A DNA stretch of 64,000 nt, from contig JACQTO010000018.1 of NCBI GenBank assembly GCA_016210745.1, positions 1-64,000 on the forward strand, in the 5' to 3' direction. This DNA comes from Betaproteobacteria bacterium. GTDB lineage: Bacteria; Pseudomonadota; Gammaproteobacteria; Burkholderiales; SG8-39. Shown in pieces: positions 25,193 through 34,168 of this stretch (the first letter of the stretch is position 1; every line of letters begins with the position of its first letter). The notes beneath the pieces were generated by a model. That model did not search any database. It was not told the DNA's origin and saw nothing but the letters and a program-made list of their open reading frames with translations. The position numbers were made by a program, and so were the translations under genes.

Positions 25193-26191
25193 TTAGTCTG
25201 GGCGAAAGCCGGAGGCGCGGATGATCGGCGTCCACTTCGCGGTTTCTTCGCGCACGAAGCGCGCGGTCTTCTCGGGCGTTGAGTCGACGGCGGCCTCGGC
25301 GCCGGCCGATTCCAGGTCCTTGCGCAATCCGCCTTCGGACATCGCCTTCACCGTCGCCTGGTGCACTGCGTCGATGACAGGTTGCGGCGTGCCGGCCGGT
25401 GCAAAGATGCCGCTGAAGAGCTGGGCGCGCATGTCGGGCATGCCGGACTCGACTGCGGTCGGGATTTCCGGCGCTGTTCTGGCGCGCTTTTCGTGCAGCA
25501 CCGTGATGACCCGCAGCCGGCCGGCGCGGTGGTGCGCCAGCACCGAGGAATTCAAGATCACGACGGTCATCGGAATATGGCCGGCGATGAGGTCCTGAAT
25601 GGCCGGGCCGTTGCCTTTGTAGGGAATATGCTGCAGGTCGATGTTGCCCGCCCTTATCCGCAGCAGTTCGCCGGTGAGGTGCACAAAAGTGCCCGCGCCC
25701 GCAGAACCGTAGGAAAACTTGCCGGGACTAGCCTTGATCAGCGCGATCAGTTCCTGCAGCGTCTTCGCCGGCACCGAAGGATTGAGCGCGATCGAGGGCG
25801 AGCTGCCGCTTATCAGCGTAATCGCTGCGAAGTCTTTCAGCGGATCGTAGGCAGGGTTCTTCGCCGCCACTGGATTGATGATCTGGGTGCCGGTGGTACC
25901 GACGAGAAGCGTGTAGCCGTCAGGCTTTGCGCGCGCCACTTCGGCTGCTCCGATGCTCCCGCCGCCACCGCCGCGGTTGTCGGCGATGATCGATCCGCCG
26001 AGGAAAGAGGCGACTTTCTGCGCCCATATCCGGCCGATGATGTCGTTCTCCCCGCCGGGGGCAAACGGTATGACGAGCCGGATCGTTCGCTCCGGGTACT
26101 TGCCCTGCGCGCCGGCTGGATGCGACGCCATGCCGAGCACCGACAAAGCGGCGCAACTCATAATCAAACCCAACACGCTGCGTCTTTTCAT
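25193..26191 (-). CDS. Tripartite tricarboxylate transporter receptor (Bug family), copy 1
   Basis: The ATG at 26191 gives a 332-residue exported receptor beginning MKRRSVLGLIMSCAALSVLG. An upstream in-frame start at 26263 precedes the signal peptide and is unlikely. Family marks are IRLVIPFAPGGENDIIGRIWA, RGGGGGSIGAAEVARAKPDGYTLL and IPYKGNGPAIQDLIAGHI. Bug proteins bind carboxylates or related small molecules. No TctA/TctB permease is present in the window. Confidence 0.9.
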   Translation of the reverse strand: MKRRSVLGLIMSCAALSVLGMASHPAGAQGKYPERTIRLVIPFAPGGENDIIGRIWAQKVASFLGGSIIADNRGGGGGSIGAAEVARAKPDGYTLLVGTTGTQIINPVAAKNPAYDPLKDFAAITLISGSSPSIALNPSVPAKTLQELIALIKASPGKFSYGSAGAGTFVHLTGELLRIRAGNIDLQHIPYKGNGPAIQDLIAGHIPMTVVILNSSVLAHHRAGRLRVITVLHEKRARTAPEIPTAVESGMPDMRAQLFSGIFAPAGTPQPVIDAVHQATVKAMSEGGLRKDLESAGAEAAVDSTPEKTARFVREETAKWTPIIRASGFRPD

Positions 26192-26587
26192 GGCATTTTT
26201 CCTTGTGGATTGTTCTCGGGGCGTTTCCCCGGAATCGTTGCTGCCTGGAACGTAGCATAACAAAGGAGGCGCAGAAGATCCTCGCCCGCAAGGCTGGCAG
26301 CGTTAGCGCGATGAACAAGCCGGTACTCGATCTCCTGGGAGAAAATCGTGCTGGAATCCTACCAATGCTGGTTTACACGCATATAGGGTTTCGGGATTCG
26401 CGCCGCCAATGTCTCACCGATGGCACGGGAACGTTCCTCGCCTAGCGCGCGCCCATGAGGTATTCTAGAAAAAAACTACCCGTTGCAAAATGGGGTCAGA
26501 GTAACATTTCCCTCGCGCATCGAACCGACGCGGTATTGCTTTGAGGAAATGTTACTCTGACCCCATTTTGCTAGGGGCAAGCTTGCT
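26192..26587. other. Divergent intergenic region with a long inverted repeat
   Basis: 396 bases between the Bug receptor (-) and the carboxyltransferase gene (+). Its distal part is taken up by the inverted repeat at 26485-26571, ending 16 nt before the carboxyltransferase start. The remaining 290 bases show no gene. Confidence 0.7.
26485..26571. repeat. 27-bp perfect inverted repeat, MITE/REP-like element
   Basis: Left arm 26485-26511 and right arm 26545-26571 are exact reverse complements (core GGGGTCAGAGTAACATTTCC), separated by 33 nt. The arms are AT-richer than the surroundings. The core GGGTCAGAGTAA is, from memory, a recurrent palindromic motif of proteobacterial genomes often near REP-associated tyrosine transposases; no transposase is here. 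As RNA it would fold into a long hairpin in the 5' leader of the downstream gene. Confidence 0.8.
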
Positions 26588-28078
26588 ATGGATGTGCGTT
26601 TCGTTGACACCACATTTCGCGACGGCTCGCAGAGTCTTTGGGCCGCGGGGATCCGGCACGGCATGATCGAGGCAGTCGCCGAAACCATGGGCCGGGCCGG
26701 ATTCGAAGTCGTCGAGGTTCCCGTCGGCGGCAACCACATGAAGAAATCGCTCCGGGACTCGAAGGAGGATCCGTGGGAAAGGGCGAGGATGCTGGCAAGA
26801 AAAATGCCCCACACGGTCAAGAGCTGCATGGGCGGGGCCCACATCATTCTGTTTGAAGCCGCTTCGACACCCCGCTCGGTGATCGAGCTCTATTACGCGC
26901 GTCTGGCCGGGATCGGCGCCCTGAATCGCGTGCAGGTGATGGCCAATGTCATGGACGAATGCAGGCGCACCTTTCCCTGGGTCATCCCGATGTTTCGGAA
27001 ACTGGGGCTGCAGGTGGCCATTGCGCTGTCCTACACCATTTCTCCGCGTCATAACGACGAGTACTACGCGCAAAAGACACGCGAGGTCCTCGCCTTCAAT
27101 CCCGACGCCGTTTACCTGAAAGATCAGGGTGGCCTGTTGACGGTCGATCGCGCGCGCACGCTGCTTCCCGTCATTGTGCAGAATGCGGGCACGGTGCCGG
27201 TGGAACTGCATTCGCACTGTACGACCGGTCTTGCCCCGCTGGTGTACCTCGAGGCGCTGAAACTCGGCATTCGCAGGTTGCACACGGCCGTTCCGCCGCT
27301 TGCCAATGGCTCCGGACAACCTTCGATATTCAACGTGGCCGGTAACGCCCGGCTCATGGGCTATTCGCCGCAGGTCGATTTGGCGCTGTTGCGGCCGGCC
27401 GCCGAGCGGCTCACCGCGATCGCCAGGCAGGAAAATCTGCCGATCGGCGCTCCGCTTGAGTACGACTACGGGCAGTACATCCATCAGGTTCCCGGCGGCG
27501 TGATCTCGAACTTGCTGCATCAGTTGAAGGAGATGCGCATCATCGGCCGATTGAACGAAGTGCTCGATGAATCTGTGCGCGTGCGAAAGGATTTGGGCTA
27601 TCCGATCATGGTTACCCCGCATTCGCAGTTCGTGGTCACCCAGGCCGCAATCAACGTTGTGACCGGGGAACGCTACAAACACGTCATCGACGAAGTGATC
27701 CTGTTGGCGCTAGGTGCCTTCGGGGAGGATTCAGGTTTCGCTTGGATGGATCAGAATCTGAAGGACAGGCTGCTCGGTTTGCCCCGGGCCAAGGAGCTGG
27801 CGGCCAGACAAAAGACCCGCGACATTTCGCTCAAGGAGATCCGCGAAAAACTGGGCGGCCCAGGCGTCTCCGACGAGGAATTTCTGATGCGCTACCTGAT
27901 GAAGGGCGAGGAAGAGATCCGGGCGATGCGCGCGGCCGGCCCGCCCAAGCAGTATTTCAACACCTCCATGCCGGTACTGACCCTGATTCAGGAACTCGGC
28001 AAACACCGGCACGTGCGTTACGTCCAGGTCCAGCGGGGCAGCGATTCGCTGGTTATTCAGAACCTGTCATTGAACTGA
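26588..28078 (+). CDS. Carboxyltransferase-domain enzyme, PycB/OadA-like (copy A), no biotin domain
   Basis: A 496-residue protein of the HMG-CoA lyase/pyruvate carboxylase carboxyltransferase superfamily. DTTFRDGSQSLWA (Asp7, Arg11, Asp12), Lys178 in YLKDQGGLL and His208/His210 in ELHSHCTTG form the metal and carboxybiotin site. YDYGQYIHQVPGGVISNL and VTPHSQFVVTQAAINV match pyruvate carboxylase subunit B/oxaloacetate decarboxylase alpha. The protein stops before any AMKM biotinyl domain, and no biotin carboxylase gene is nearby, so it may act as a lyase or use carrier proteins encoded elsewhere. It is followed by two Bug receptors and an acyl-CoA dehydrogenase. Confidence 0.85.
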   Translation: MDVRFVDTTFRDGSQSLWAAGIRHGMIEAVAETMGRAGFEVVEVPVGGNHMKKSLRDSKEDPWERARMLARKMPHTVKSCMGGAHIILFEAASTPRSVIELYYARLAGIGALNRVQVMANVMDECRRTFPWVIPMFRKLGLQVAIALSYTISPRHNDEYYAQKTREVLAFNPDAVYLKDQGGLLTVDRARTLLPVIVQNAGTVPVELHSHCTTGLAPLVYLEALKLGIRRLHTAVPPLANGSGQPSIFNVAGNARLMGYSPQVDLALLRPAAERLTAIARQENLPIGAPLEYDYGQYIHQVPGGVISNLLHQLKEMRIIGRLNEVLDESVRVRKDLGYPIMVTPHSQFVVTQAAINVVTGERYKHVIDEVILLALGAFGEDSGFAWMDQNLKDRLLGLPRAKELAARQKTRDISLKEIREKLGGPGVSDEEFLMRYLMKGEEEIRAMRAAGPPKQYFNTSMPVLTLIQELGKHRHVRYVQVQRGSDSLVIQNLSLN

Positions 28079-28106
28079 TACCCTACCGACGAAATCTGGA
28101 GAGATT

Positions 28107-29090
28107 ATGAAATCAGGCTCTTGTAAAGTGATTGCGCTCGCGCTCGCCGTTCTGCTGAGTGCGATCGTTGTGCCCGCGGCGCAGGCGCAATCCTGGCCGT
28201 CGCGCCCGTTGAAATTCGTCGCGCCGTTCACGCCCGGAGGGAGCACCGACAATCTGTCGCGGCTCCTGGCGCAGAAACTCTCGGTGGTCTACAAGCAGAG
28301 CATCGTCGTCGAGAACCGCCCGGGAGCAGGCGGGGCAGTGGGCTCGGACCTGGTCGCCAAGGCGGCGCCGGACGGCTATACGCTCTTGCTCTCGACGCTG
28401 GCGACGCACGTGATCGCGCCGGTAATCCAGAAGACGCCCTACGACGGGCTGCGCGATTTCACGCATATCGCCCTGCTCGGCGGCCCGCCGACGACGCTGA
28501 CCGTCGGTCCGGGGCTGGCGGAGGCGAAGGACCTCAAATCGTTCATCGCGCTCGCGAAGGCGAAACCGAACGCCATAGCTTATGGCACGCCGGGCAACGG
28601 CACGCACGGGCATCTCGTCGCAGAACTGTTCAAGCAGCTCGCCGGAATTGAAATTTCGCACGTGGCATACAAGGGCGGGATGCCCGCGGTCACCGACCTG
28701 GTGGCGGGGCATGTGCCGGTCGGGGCGCTCACGGTGGCGAGCGTCGGACCGCACGTGCGTGCCGGCAAAGTGCGCGTGCTGGCGAGCACGGCAGCGAGGC
28801 GCATCCCCGACTTTCCCGAGATTCCCACTTTCGCCGAGCTCGGCTATCCCGAGCTGACCTCCATCACCTGGTTCGGCGTAGCCGGTCCGGCGAACCTGCC
28901 TGCCGCCATCGTCGATAGCCTGAACCGGGAGATCCGCAAGGCGATGCAGGCCGCCGATGTGCGCGACAGACTGCGCGCCGAGGGATTCGAATTCGCAGAC
29001 CTCGACCCGGCGCAGACGCTCGAATATGTGCGCAGTGAAACGCGCCGCTGGCAGCCGATCGCCAAAGCGTCCTCGGCGCGCAACGATTGA
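28107..29090 (+). CDS. Tripartite tricarboxylate transporter receptor (Bug family), copy 2
   Basis: A 327-residue exported receptor (leader MKSGSCKVIALALAVLLSA, cleavage near AQA-QS) with LKFVAPFTPGGSTDNLSRLL and NRPGAGGAVGSDLVAKAAPD. It starts 28 nt after the copy A enzyme and is presumably co-transcribed with it, suggesting the ligand is related to that enzyme's substrate. Confidence 0.92.
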   Translation: MKSGSCKVIALALAVLLSAIVVPAAQAQSWPSRPLKFVAPFTPGGSTDNLSRLLAQKLSVVYKQSIVVENRPGAGGAVGSDLVAKAAPDGYTLLLSTLATHVIAPVIQKTPYDGLRDFTHIALLGGPPTTLTVGPGLAEAKDLKSFIALAKAKPNAIAYGTPGNGTHGHLVAELFKQLAGIEISHVAYKGGMPAVTDLVAGHVPVGALTVASVGPHVRAGKVRVLASTAARRIPDFPEIPTFAELGYPELTSITWFGVAGPANLPAAIVDSLNREIRKAMQAADVRDRLRAEGFEFADLDPAQTLEYVRSETRRWQPIAKASSARND

Positions 29091-29165
29091 TGCCTTGCGG
29101 GGAATTCGCCGCCATGGAGAAGAATTCGCGTTAGGGTGCATACATCTGTTTGCGGAGGAGGAGCC

Positions 29166-30146
29166 ATGCTTGAAAGACGGACGTTGAAGACCGGGTCCTG
29201 GCTGGTTTTTTGTGCGTTCACGCTGTTATGCGGTACGGCGCTTGCCCAAAGCTATCCGACGCATCCCATCAAGCTGGTCGTGCCTCTTACGCCCGGGGGA
29301 CCGCCCGACAGAACGGCACGCTTGCTGGCGCAGCGACTTACTGAAGCCTTGAAGCAGCCGGTAATCGTGGAGAACAGGACTGGCGCCGGCTCCGTGCTGG
29401 GTGCCGATTACGTGGCCAAGGCCGCACCGGATGGCTATACGCTGCTGATAACCAACCAGGCGTCCATCTCCCTCGGTCCATTGATGCGCCGTAACCCGAC
29501 CTATGATCCACTGAAAGACTTTACCCATATTGCGATGATCGGCACATTCCCCATGTTCTTCATGGTGCGGACCGATCATCGAGCCAAGAACTTCCAGGAA
29601 TTCCTGTCGCTCGCGAAAGCGAGACCAGGCACCTTGAGCTTCGGCTCCTCGGGTATCGGCTCCCTGGGCTATCTCATCGGCGAACTGATCAAACAGCTGG
29701 GGGGAGTCACCATACTGCATGTGGCTTACAAAGGCGCGACACCGGCGATCAGCGATTTGCTGGGCGGTCATATCGATGCGACGTATATCGCCGACTCCTC
29801 GGCAGCGGAGTTCGTGCGCAGCGGCAAGCTTCGCATGCTGGCAACCACCACGGAAAAGCGGGTGCCTGCGCAACCCGATGTCCCGGCGATGAACGAAATC
29901 GTGCCCGGCGTTCACGGTTCCCTATGGTATGGCGTTTCGGCGCCTGCAAGAATGCCGCAGGCGGTGGTTGATCGCCTGCAGACCGAGATACTTGCCAGCA
30001 TCAATTCGAGCGAGATGCAAAGCGGGCTGACCGGCATCGGGATGACGCCGATACCGCTGGGTGCGACCGAGTTCGTGGCATTCATTCAAAGCGAAATGCG
30101 CAAGTGGGACCCTCTCATCAAAGCAGGCAATATAAAAGTGGACTGA
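29166..30146 (+). CDS. Tripartite tricarboxylate transporter receptor (Bug family), copy 3
   Basis: The ATG at 29166 follows GGAGGAGGAG and opens a signal peptide (SWLVFCAFTLLCGTALAQS). The 326-residue product has IKLVVPLTPGGPPDRTARLL and NRTGAGSVLGADYVAKAAPD. It is a divergent paralogue of copy 2, 75 nt downstream, and precedes the acyl-CoA dehydrogenase gene. Confidence 0.9.
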   Translation: MLERRTLKTGSWLVFCAFTLLCGTALAQSYPTHPIKLVVPLTPGGPPDRTARLLAQRLTEALKQPVIVENRTGAGSVLGADYVAKAAPDGYTLLITNQASISLGPLMRRNPTYDPLKDFTHIAMIGTFPMFFMVRTDHRAKNFQEFLSLAKARPGTLSFGSSGIGSLGYLIGELIKQLGGVTILHVAYKGATPAISDLLGGHIDATYIADSSAAEFVRSGKLRMLATTTEKRVPAQPDVPAMNEIVPGVHGSLWYGVSAPARMPQAVVDRLQTEILASINSSEMQSGLTGIGMTPIPLGATEFVAFIQSEMRKWDPLIKAGNIKVD

Positions 30147-30282
30147 ATGATTTTCGCTGAGTGATGGCGATGGATTCCGCAAGTACTGCGGCTGGATGCT
30201 GCAATTGAGTTGCTCAAGCTACGATACCGGTAAACTTGGGCGTCGACGTTGATACACTTGAGGAAATTGAAGAGGATCGGGG

Positions 30283-31473
30283 ATGGAAAAAGAATTGGAT
30301 GGAATGTCGGGTGACGCAATGAATTTTACCCTGCCGGAGGATCTGCGGATGCTCAAGGAAGCCTTGCGCAAGTTCGTCGACCGCGAGCTTATACCGATCG
30401 AGCTTCACGCCTGCGAGGGGAACAAGCTGTTGCCGGAGGTTCGTGCCGATCTCGAGGACAAGGCAAAGGAACTCGGACTATGGAACTATGATGTTCCCCG
30501 GGAGTACGGTGGTCTAGGCTTTGGTCAGCTCGCCAGAGCGGTCGTGTGGGCGGAACTCAGCCGCTCTGTTGCGCTTCCGACCCGCAATGCGAATATCTTT
30601 GGTCCCATCATAAGTCCGATCCTCTATCGGCTCGATGAAGAGCAGAAGCAGCGTTTTCTTGCCCCGACGCTCAGAGGTGAGATGAAGTGGTGTTTTGCCC
30701 AAACCGAACCGGACGCGGGCAGCGACCCGAGCAGCATGCGAACCACAGCGGTGCGGCAGGGCGATACTTATGTGATCAACGGCACCAAACGGTTCATAAC
30801 CGATGCGGGCGACGCGGACTATGCGCAGGTCATCGCGGCCACCGATCGGGCGAAGGGTTCGCGCGGCGGCATCTCCGCGTTCATCGTCGACATGAAGACG
30901 CCGGGGGTCAAGCTGCTTCGCAGGCAGGAACTGATGATCGACGACCGGCCATGGGAACTCGCCTTCGACAATGTGGTGGTACCGGCGCAAAACATGATCG
31001 GGAAGGAAGGCGAAGGCTTCAAGTTCGCGCAGAACGTGATCGCGGGGCAGCGCCTGCGTCACGGAGCCAGGGCCGTGGGTGTCATCGAGCGCTGCCTGGA
31101 ACTGGGCGCCCGCTATGCAAAGCAGCGCGTCACTTTCGGCCGCCCCCTGGCCGACCGGCAGGCAGTGCAATGGATGCTGGCCGATTCGTATCTCGAACTG
31201 CACCAACTGCGGCTCATGCTGTACCAGGCAGCGTGGAAGCACGACCGCGGCGAGGACATCCGCGTTGAAGCTTACATGGTGAAGAATTTTGGCGACACCA
31301 AGTCGTTCGAGGTTGCCGACCGCTGCATGCAGATCCATGGCGGGATCGGAATGGCAACCGAACTCCCCATTGAAAAGTTCTGGCGCAATCAGCGCAGCAT
31401 GAGAATTACGGAGGGGCCGACCGAGGTTCTCAAGACAGCGATTGCCCGCCATGTTCTGAACGAATTCGGTTAG
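30283..31473 (+). CDS. Acyl-CoA dehydrogenase
   Basis: A 396-residue flavoprotein with the three acyl-CoA dehydrogenase domains. The signatures are AQTEPDAGSDPSSMRTTA in the middle beta domain and QIHGGIGMATELPIEKFWRN plus ITEGPTEVLK near the C-terminus; the Glu of TEGPTE is the region of the catalytic base in many relatives. GAGG before ATG 30283 supports the start. It introduces a double bond into an acyl-CoA, passing electrons to ETF. Placed between the two carboxyltransferase paralogues, it suggests the cluster degrades an acid as its CoA ester, although no CoA ligase or transferase is present here. Confidence 0.93.
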   Translation: MEKELDGMSGDAMNFTLPEDLRMLKEALRKFVDRELIPIELHACEGNKLLPEVRADLEDKAKELGLWNYDVPREYGGLGFGQLARAVVWAELSRSVALPTRNANIFGPIISPILYRLDEEQKQRFLAPTLRGEMKWCFAQTEPDAGSDPSSMRTTAVRQGDTYVINGTKRFITDAGDADYAQVIAATDRAKGSRGGISAFIVDMKTPGVKLLRRQELMIDDRPWELAFDNVVVPAQNMIGKEGEGFKFAQNVIAGQRLRHGARAVGVIERCLELGARYAKQRVTFGRPLADRQAVQWMLADSYLELHQLRLMLYQAAWKHDRGEDIRVEAYMVKNFGDTKSFEVADRCMQIHGGIGMATELPIEKFWRNQRSMRITEGPTEVLKTAIARHVLNEFG

Positions 31474-31509
31474 AGCCTGTTACTTGCTTTTTGCGGGGAT
31501 TTCACAGTC

Positions 31510-32994
31510 ATGCACGTGCGTTTTATCGACACGACGTTTCGCGACGGAGCGCAGAGCCTCTGGGCTGGGGCGATGCGCTCCGGAATGATCGAGGTGGTTG
31601 CCGGCGAGATGGACCGGGCGGGATTCGAAGCCATCGAGGTCCCTGTAGGCGGCAACCGTATTAAGAAATCTCTCCGTGACTTGAAGGAGAACCCCTGGGA
31701 CCTGGCCAGGATGGTGGCCAGAAAGATGCCGAACACGGTTAAGAGCATGATGGCCGGCGCATTTATCGTCCCGTTCGAAGCGCCGCCGCCCCGATCGATC
31801 GTCGAGCTCTATCACGCGCTGCTGGTCGAGATAGGAGCGCTCAATCGCGTTCAGGCGACGGCCAATACGCTGGACCAGATCGAGCGGACGTTCCCGTGGC
31901 TTATCCCGATGTTCAGGAAATTGGGCTTGCAGGTCGCGATTGCGCTTTCCTACTCGATATCTCCCCGCCACACCGACGAGTACTACGCGAAGAAGACCAG
32001 CGAGGTCCTCGCGTTCGAGCCGGACGCCATTTACCTCAAGGACCAGGGCGGTCTGCTGACTGTGGATCGCGCGCGCACCTTGTTTCCGGGCATGGTGCAA
32101 AGCGCGAAAGGGATACCGGTGGAATTGCACTCGCATGGCACCACGGGGCTGGCCCCGCTGGTCTATCTGGAGGCGATGCAACTGGGAGTCCACACGCTGC
32201 ACACTGCCGTGCCCCCGCTGGCCAACGGCGCCTCGCAGCCTTCGGTATTCAACGTGGCCGGCAACGCCCGGCTCATGGGCTACTCGACCAGAGTCGACGA
32301 GACGTTTCTCCGCCCGGTCGTGGAACGGCTCACGGCAATTGCCAAGCAGGAAGGGTTGCCGATCGGCGCTCCCCTTGAATACGACTACGCGCAGTACATC
32401 TATCAGGTACCTGGCGGCGTGATTTCAAACCTCCGGCACCAATTGGGGGAAATGCGGGTCGTCGACCGGCTGGACGAAGTGCTGGAAGAAACGGTGCAGG
32501 TTCGCAAGGACATGGGCTACCCGATCATGATTACCCCGCATTCCCAGTTCGTGGTCACCCAGGCTGCGATCAACGTGGTGACGGGGCAAAGATACAAGCA
32601 TGTCATCGACGAGCTGATACTGTTTGCGCAAGGAGTCTATGGCGTGGATTCCGGCTACACCTGGATGGACCAGAACTTGAAGGACCGGCTGCTCGGCTCG
32701 CTTAGGGCGAAGGAATTGGCGGGTCGGCAAGAACGGGAAATCACCCTGAAGGAACTCCGCGAAAAACTGGGGGGTCCCGGGGTATCGGACGAGGAGTTTA
32801 TCCTGCGCTATCTTATGAAGGGCGAGGATGAAATTCGGGTGATGCGTGCGGCCGGTCCACCGAAGCAGTATTTCAACACTTCAATGCCGTTGCTCACCCT
32901 GATTCAGGAACTGGGCAAACACCGGCAAGTGCGTTACGTTCAAGTCGAACGAGGCAGCGATTCACTGGTCATCAAGAATCATTCTGCGGTCTAG
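31510..32994 (+). CDS. Carboxyltransferase-domain enzyme, PycB/OadA-like (copy B), no biotin domain
   Basis: A 494-residue paralogue of the enzyme at 26588, similar along its whole length. The active-site set is kept: DTTFRDGAQSLWA, Lys177 in YLKDQGGLL and His207/His209 in ELHSHGTTG. It too ends without a biotinyl domain. It lies 36 nt after the acyl-CoA dehydrogenase and is followed by two more Bug receptors, so the enzyme-plus-receptor arrangement is repeated. Confidence 0.85.
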   Translation: MHVRFIDTTFRDGAQSLWAGAMRSGMIEVVAGEMDRAGFEAIEVPVGGNRIKKSLRDLKENPWDLARMVARKMPNTVKSMMAGAFIVPFEAPPPRSIVELYHALLVEIGALNRVQATANTLDQIERTFPWLIPMFRKLGLQVAIALSYSISPRHTDEYYAKKTSEVLAFEPDAIYLKDQGGLLTVDRARTLFPGMVQSAKGIPVELHSHGTTGLAPLVYLEAMQLGVHTLHTAVPPLANGASQPSVFNVAGNARLMGYSTRVDETFLRPVVERLTAIAKQEGLPIGAPLEYDYAQYIYQVPGGVISNLRHQLGEMRVVDRLDEVLEETVQVRKDMGYPIMITPHSQFVVTQAAINVVTGQRYKHVIDELILFAQGVYGVDSGYTWMDQNLKDRLLGSLRAKELAGRQEREITLKELREKLGGPGVSDEEFILRYLMKGEDEIRVMRAAGPPKQYFNTSMPLLTLIQELGKHRQVRYVQVERGSDSLVIKNHSAV

Positions 32995-33120
32995 TAGCGA
33001 TTGAATCGGGCAACAAAGGTTAATCCTACCTTCGAGCGAAGCCCGTCATTCCTGAACCCGCAGCAGTGGTATCGTTTTGTGCTAATGTCGTCCACGGGAG
33101 AGGAGAGAGGAGGCTACCTG

Positions 33121-34095
33121 ATGACGATTCACTTGCGTGTCCTGCTTGTCGCTGTTTTATCACTGTCGTTCGCCTTGCCTGCGCTTGGACAGAGCTGGCC
33201 GTCACGGCCGATCAAGATCCTGGTGCCGTTCGCACCGGGGGGCAGCTCGGACCTGGCCGCCCGGTTGGTGGCCCAGCGCCTGCAGGAGGCGCTCGGTCAA
33301 GCGGTCTTGGTCGAGAATCGCCCCGGGGCAGGGGGCATCCTCGCAACCGACGCGGTTGCCAAGTCCGCGCCCAACGGCTATACGTTGCTGCTGGCCGTGG
33401 CTGGCCCGTACATCACGGCGCCGCTATTGCAGAATACGCCCTACGACCCGCTGCGCGACTTTGCGCCGGTATCGACGCTGAACGGCAATCCGCAGGTGCT
33501 GGTGGTGCATCCCGACGTGCCGGCGACAAACGTGCGAGAGCTGATTGCCCTTGCGAAGGCAAAACCGGGCAAGCTGAATTTCTCCACCTCGGGCCCGGGT
33601 GCGCTGACCGAAGTCTCCGCGATCATCTTCAATCAAATGGCAGGAGTGCAAATTACGCTCGTACCCTACAAGGGCGGAACGAGCGCTGTGACCGCCATTC
33701 TTTCGGGGGAGGCACACGTGCACTTCACCAATCCGTCTGAAGCGATTCCCCAGACGAGAGCCGGCAAGGTGCGCGCGCTGGCCGTGACCGGCGCCAAGGC
33801 GTTTGCCCCCATGCCGACGGTGCCGACCATCGCCGAGTCCGGTCTGCCCGGGTTCGTCGTCGAAACCTGGAATGGAGTGGTTGCCCCGGCCGGCACGCCG
33901 CCGGAGATCGTCAACCGGCTCTCGGACATCATTCAGGCGTTGACCCGGGATCCCTCAGTGCGCCAGCGAATGGCCGACACGGGCATGAGTCCGATGGGCG
34001 AATCGCCCGAGGAGTTCAAAGTCTTCATCCAAGCGCAATTGAGTCTGTGGTCGAGATTTTTCCGCGAATACGGCATCAAGGCTCCCGGAAAGTGA
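33121..34095 (+). CDS. Tripartite tricarboxylate transporter receptor (Bug family), copy 4
   Basis: The ATG at 33121 is preceded by AGGAGG and starts a signal peptide (LLVAVLSLSFALPALGQS); the longer frame from 33001 has no such support. The 324-residue product has IKILVPFAPGGSSDLAARLV and NRPGAGGILATDAVAKSAPN. It is co-oriented with copy B and probably transcribed with it. Confidence 0.92.
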   Translation: MTIHLRVLLVAVLSLSFALPALGQSWPSRPIKILVPFAPGGSSDLAARLVAQRLQEALGQAVLVENRPGAGGILATDAVAKSAPNGYTLLLAVAGPYITAPLLQNTPYDPLRDFAPVSTLNGNPQVLVVHPDVPATNVRELIALAKAKPGKLNFSTSGPGALTEVSAIIFNQMAGVQITLVPYKGGTSAVTAILSGEAHVHFTNPSEAIPQTRAGKVRALAVTGAKAFAPMPTVPTIAESGLPGFVVETWNGVVAPAGTPPEIVNRLSDIIQALTRDPSVRQRMADTGMSPMGESPEEFKVFIQAQLSLWSRFFREYGIKAPGK

Positions 34096-34168
34096 TTCCC
34101 TGGGGAACCGGCAATGCCAATGGGCATAGGCTATTCAGGTCGAAACTGATTTAGGAGGAGGAGACAAA

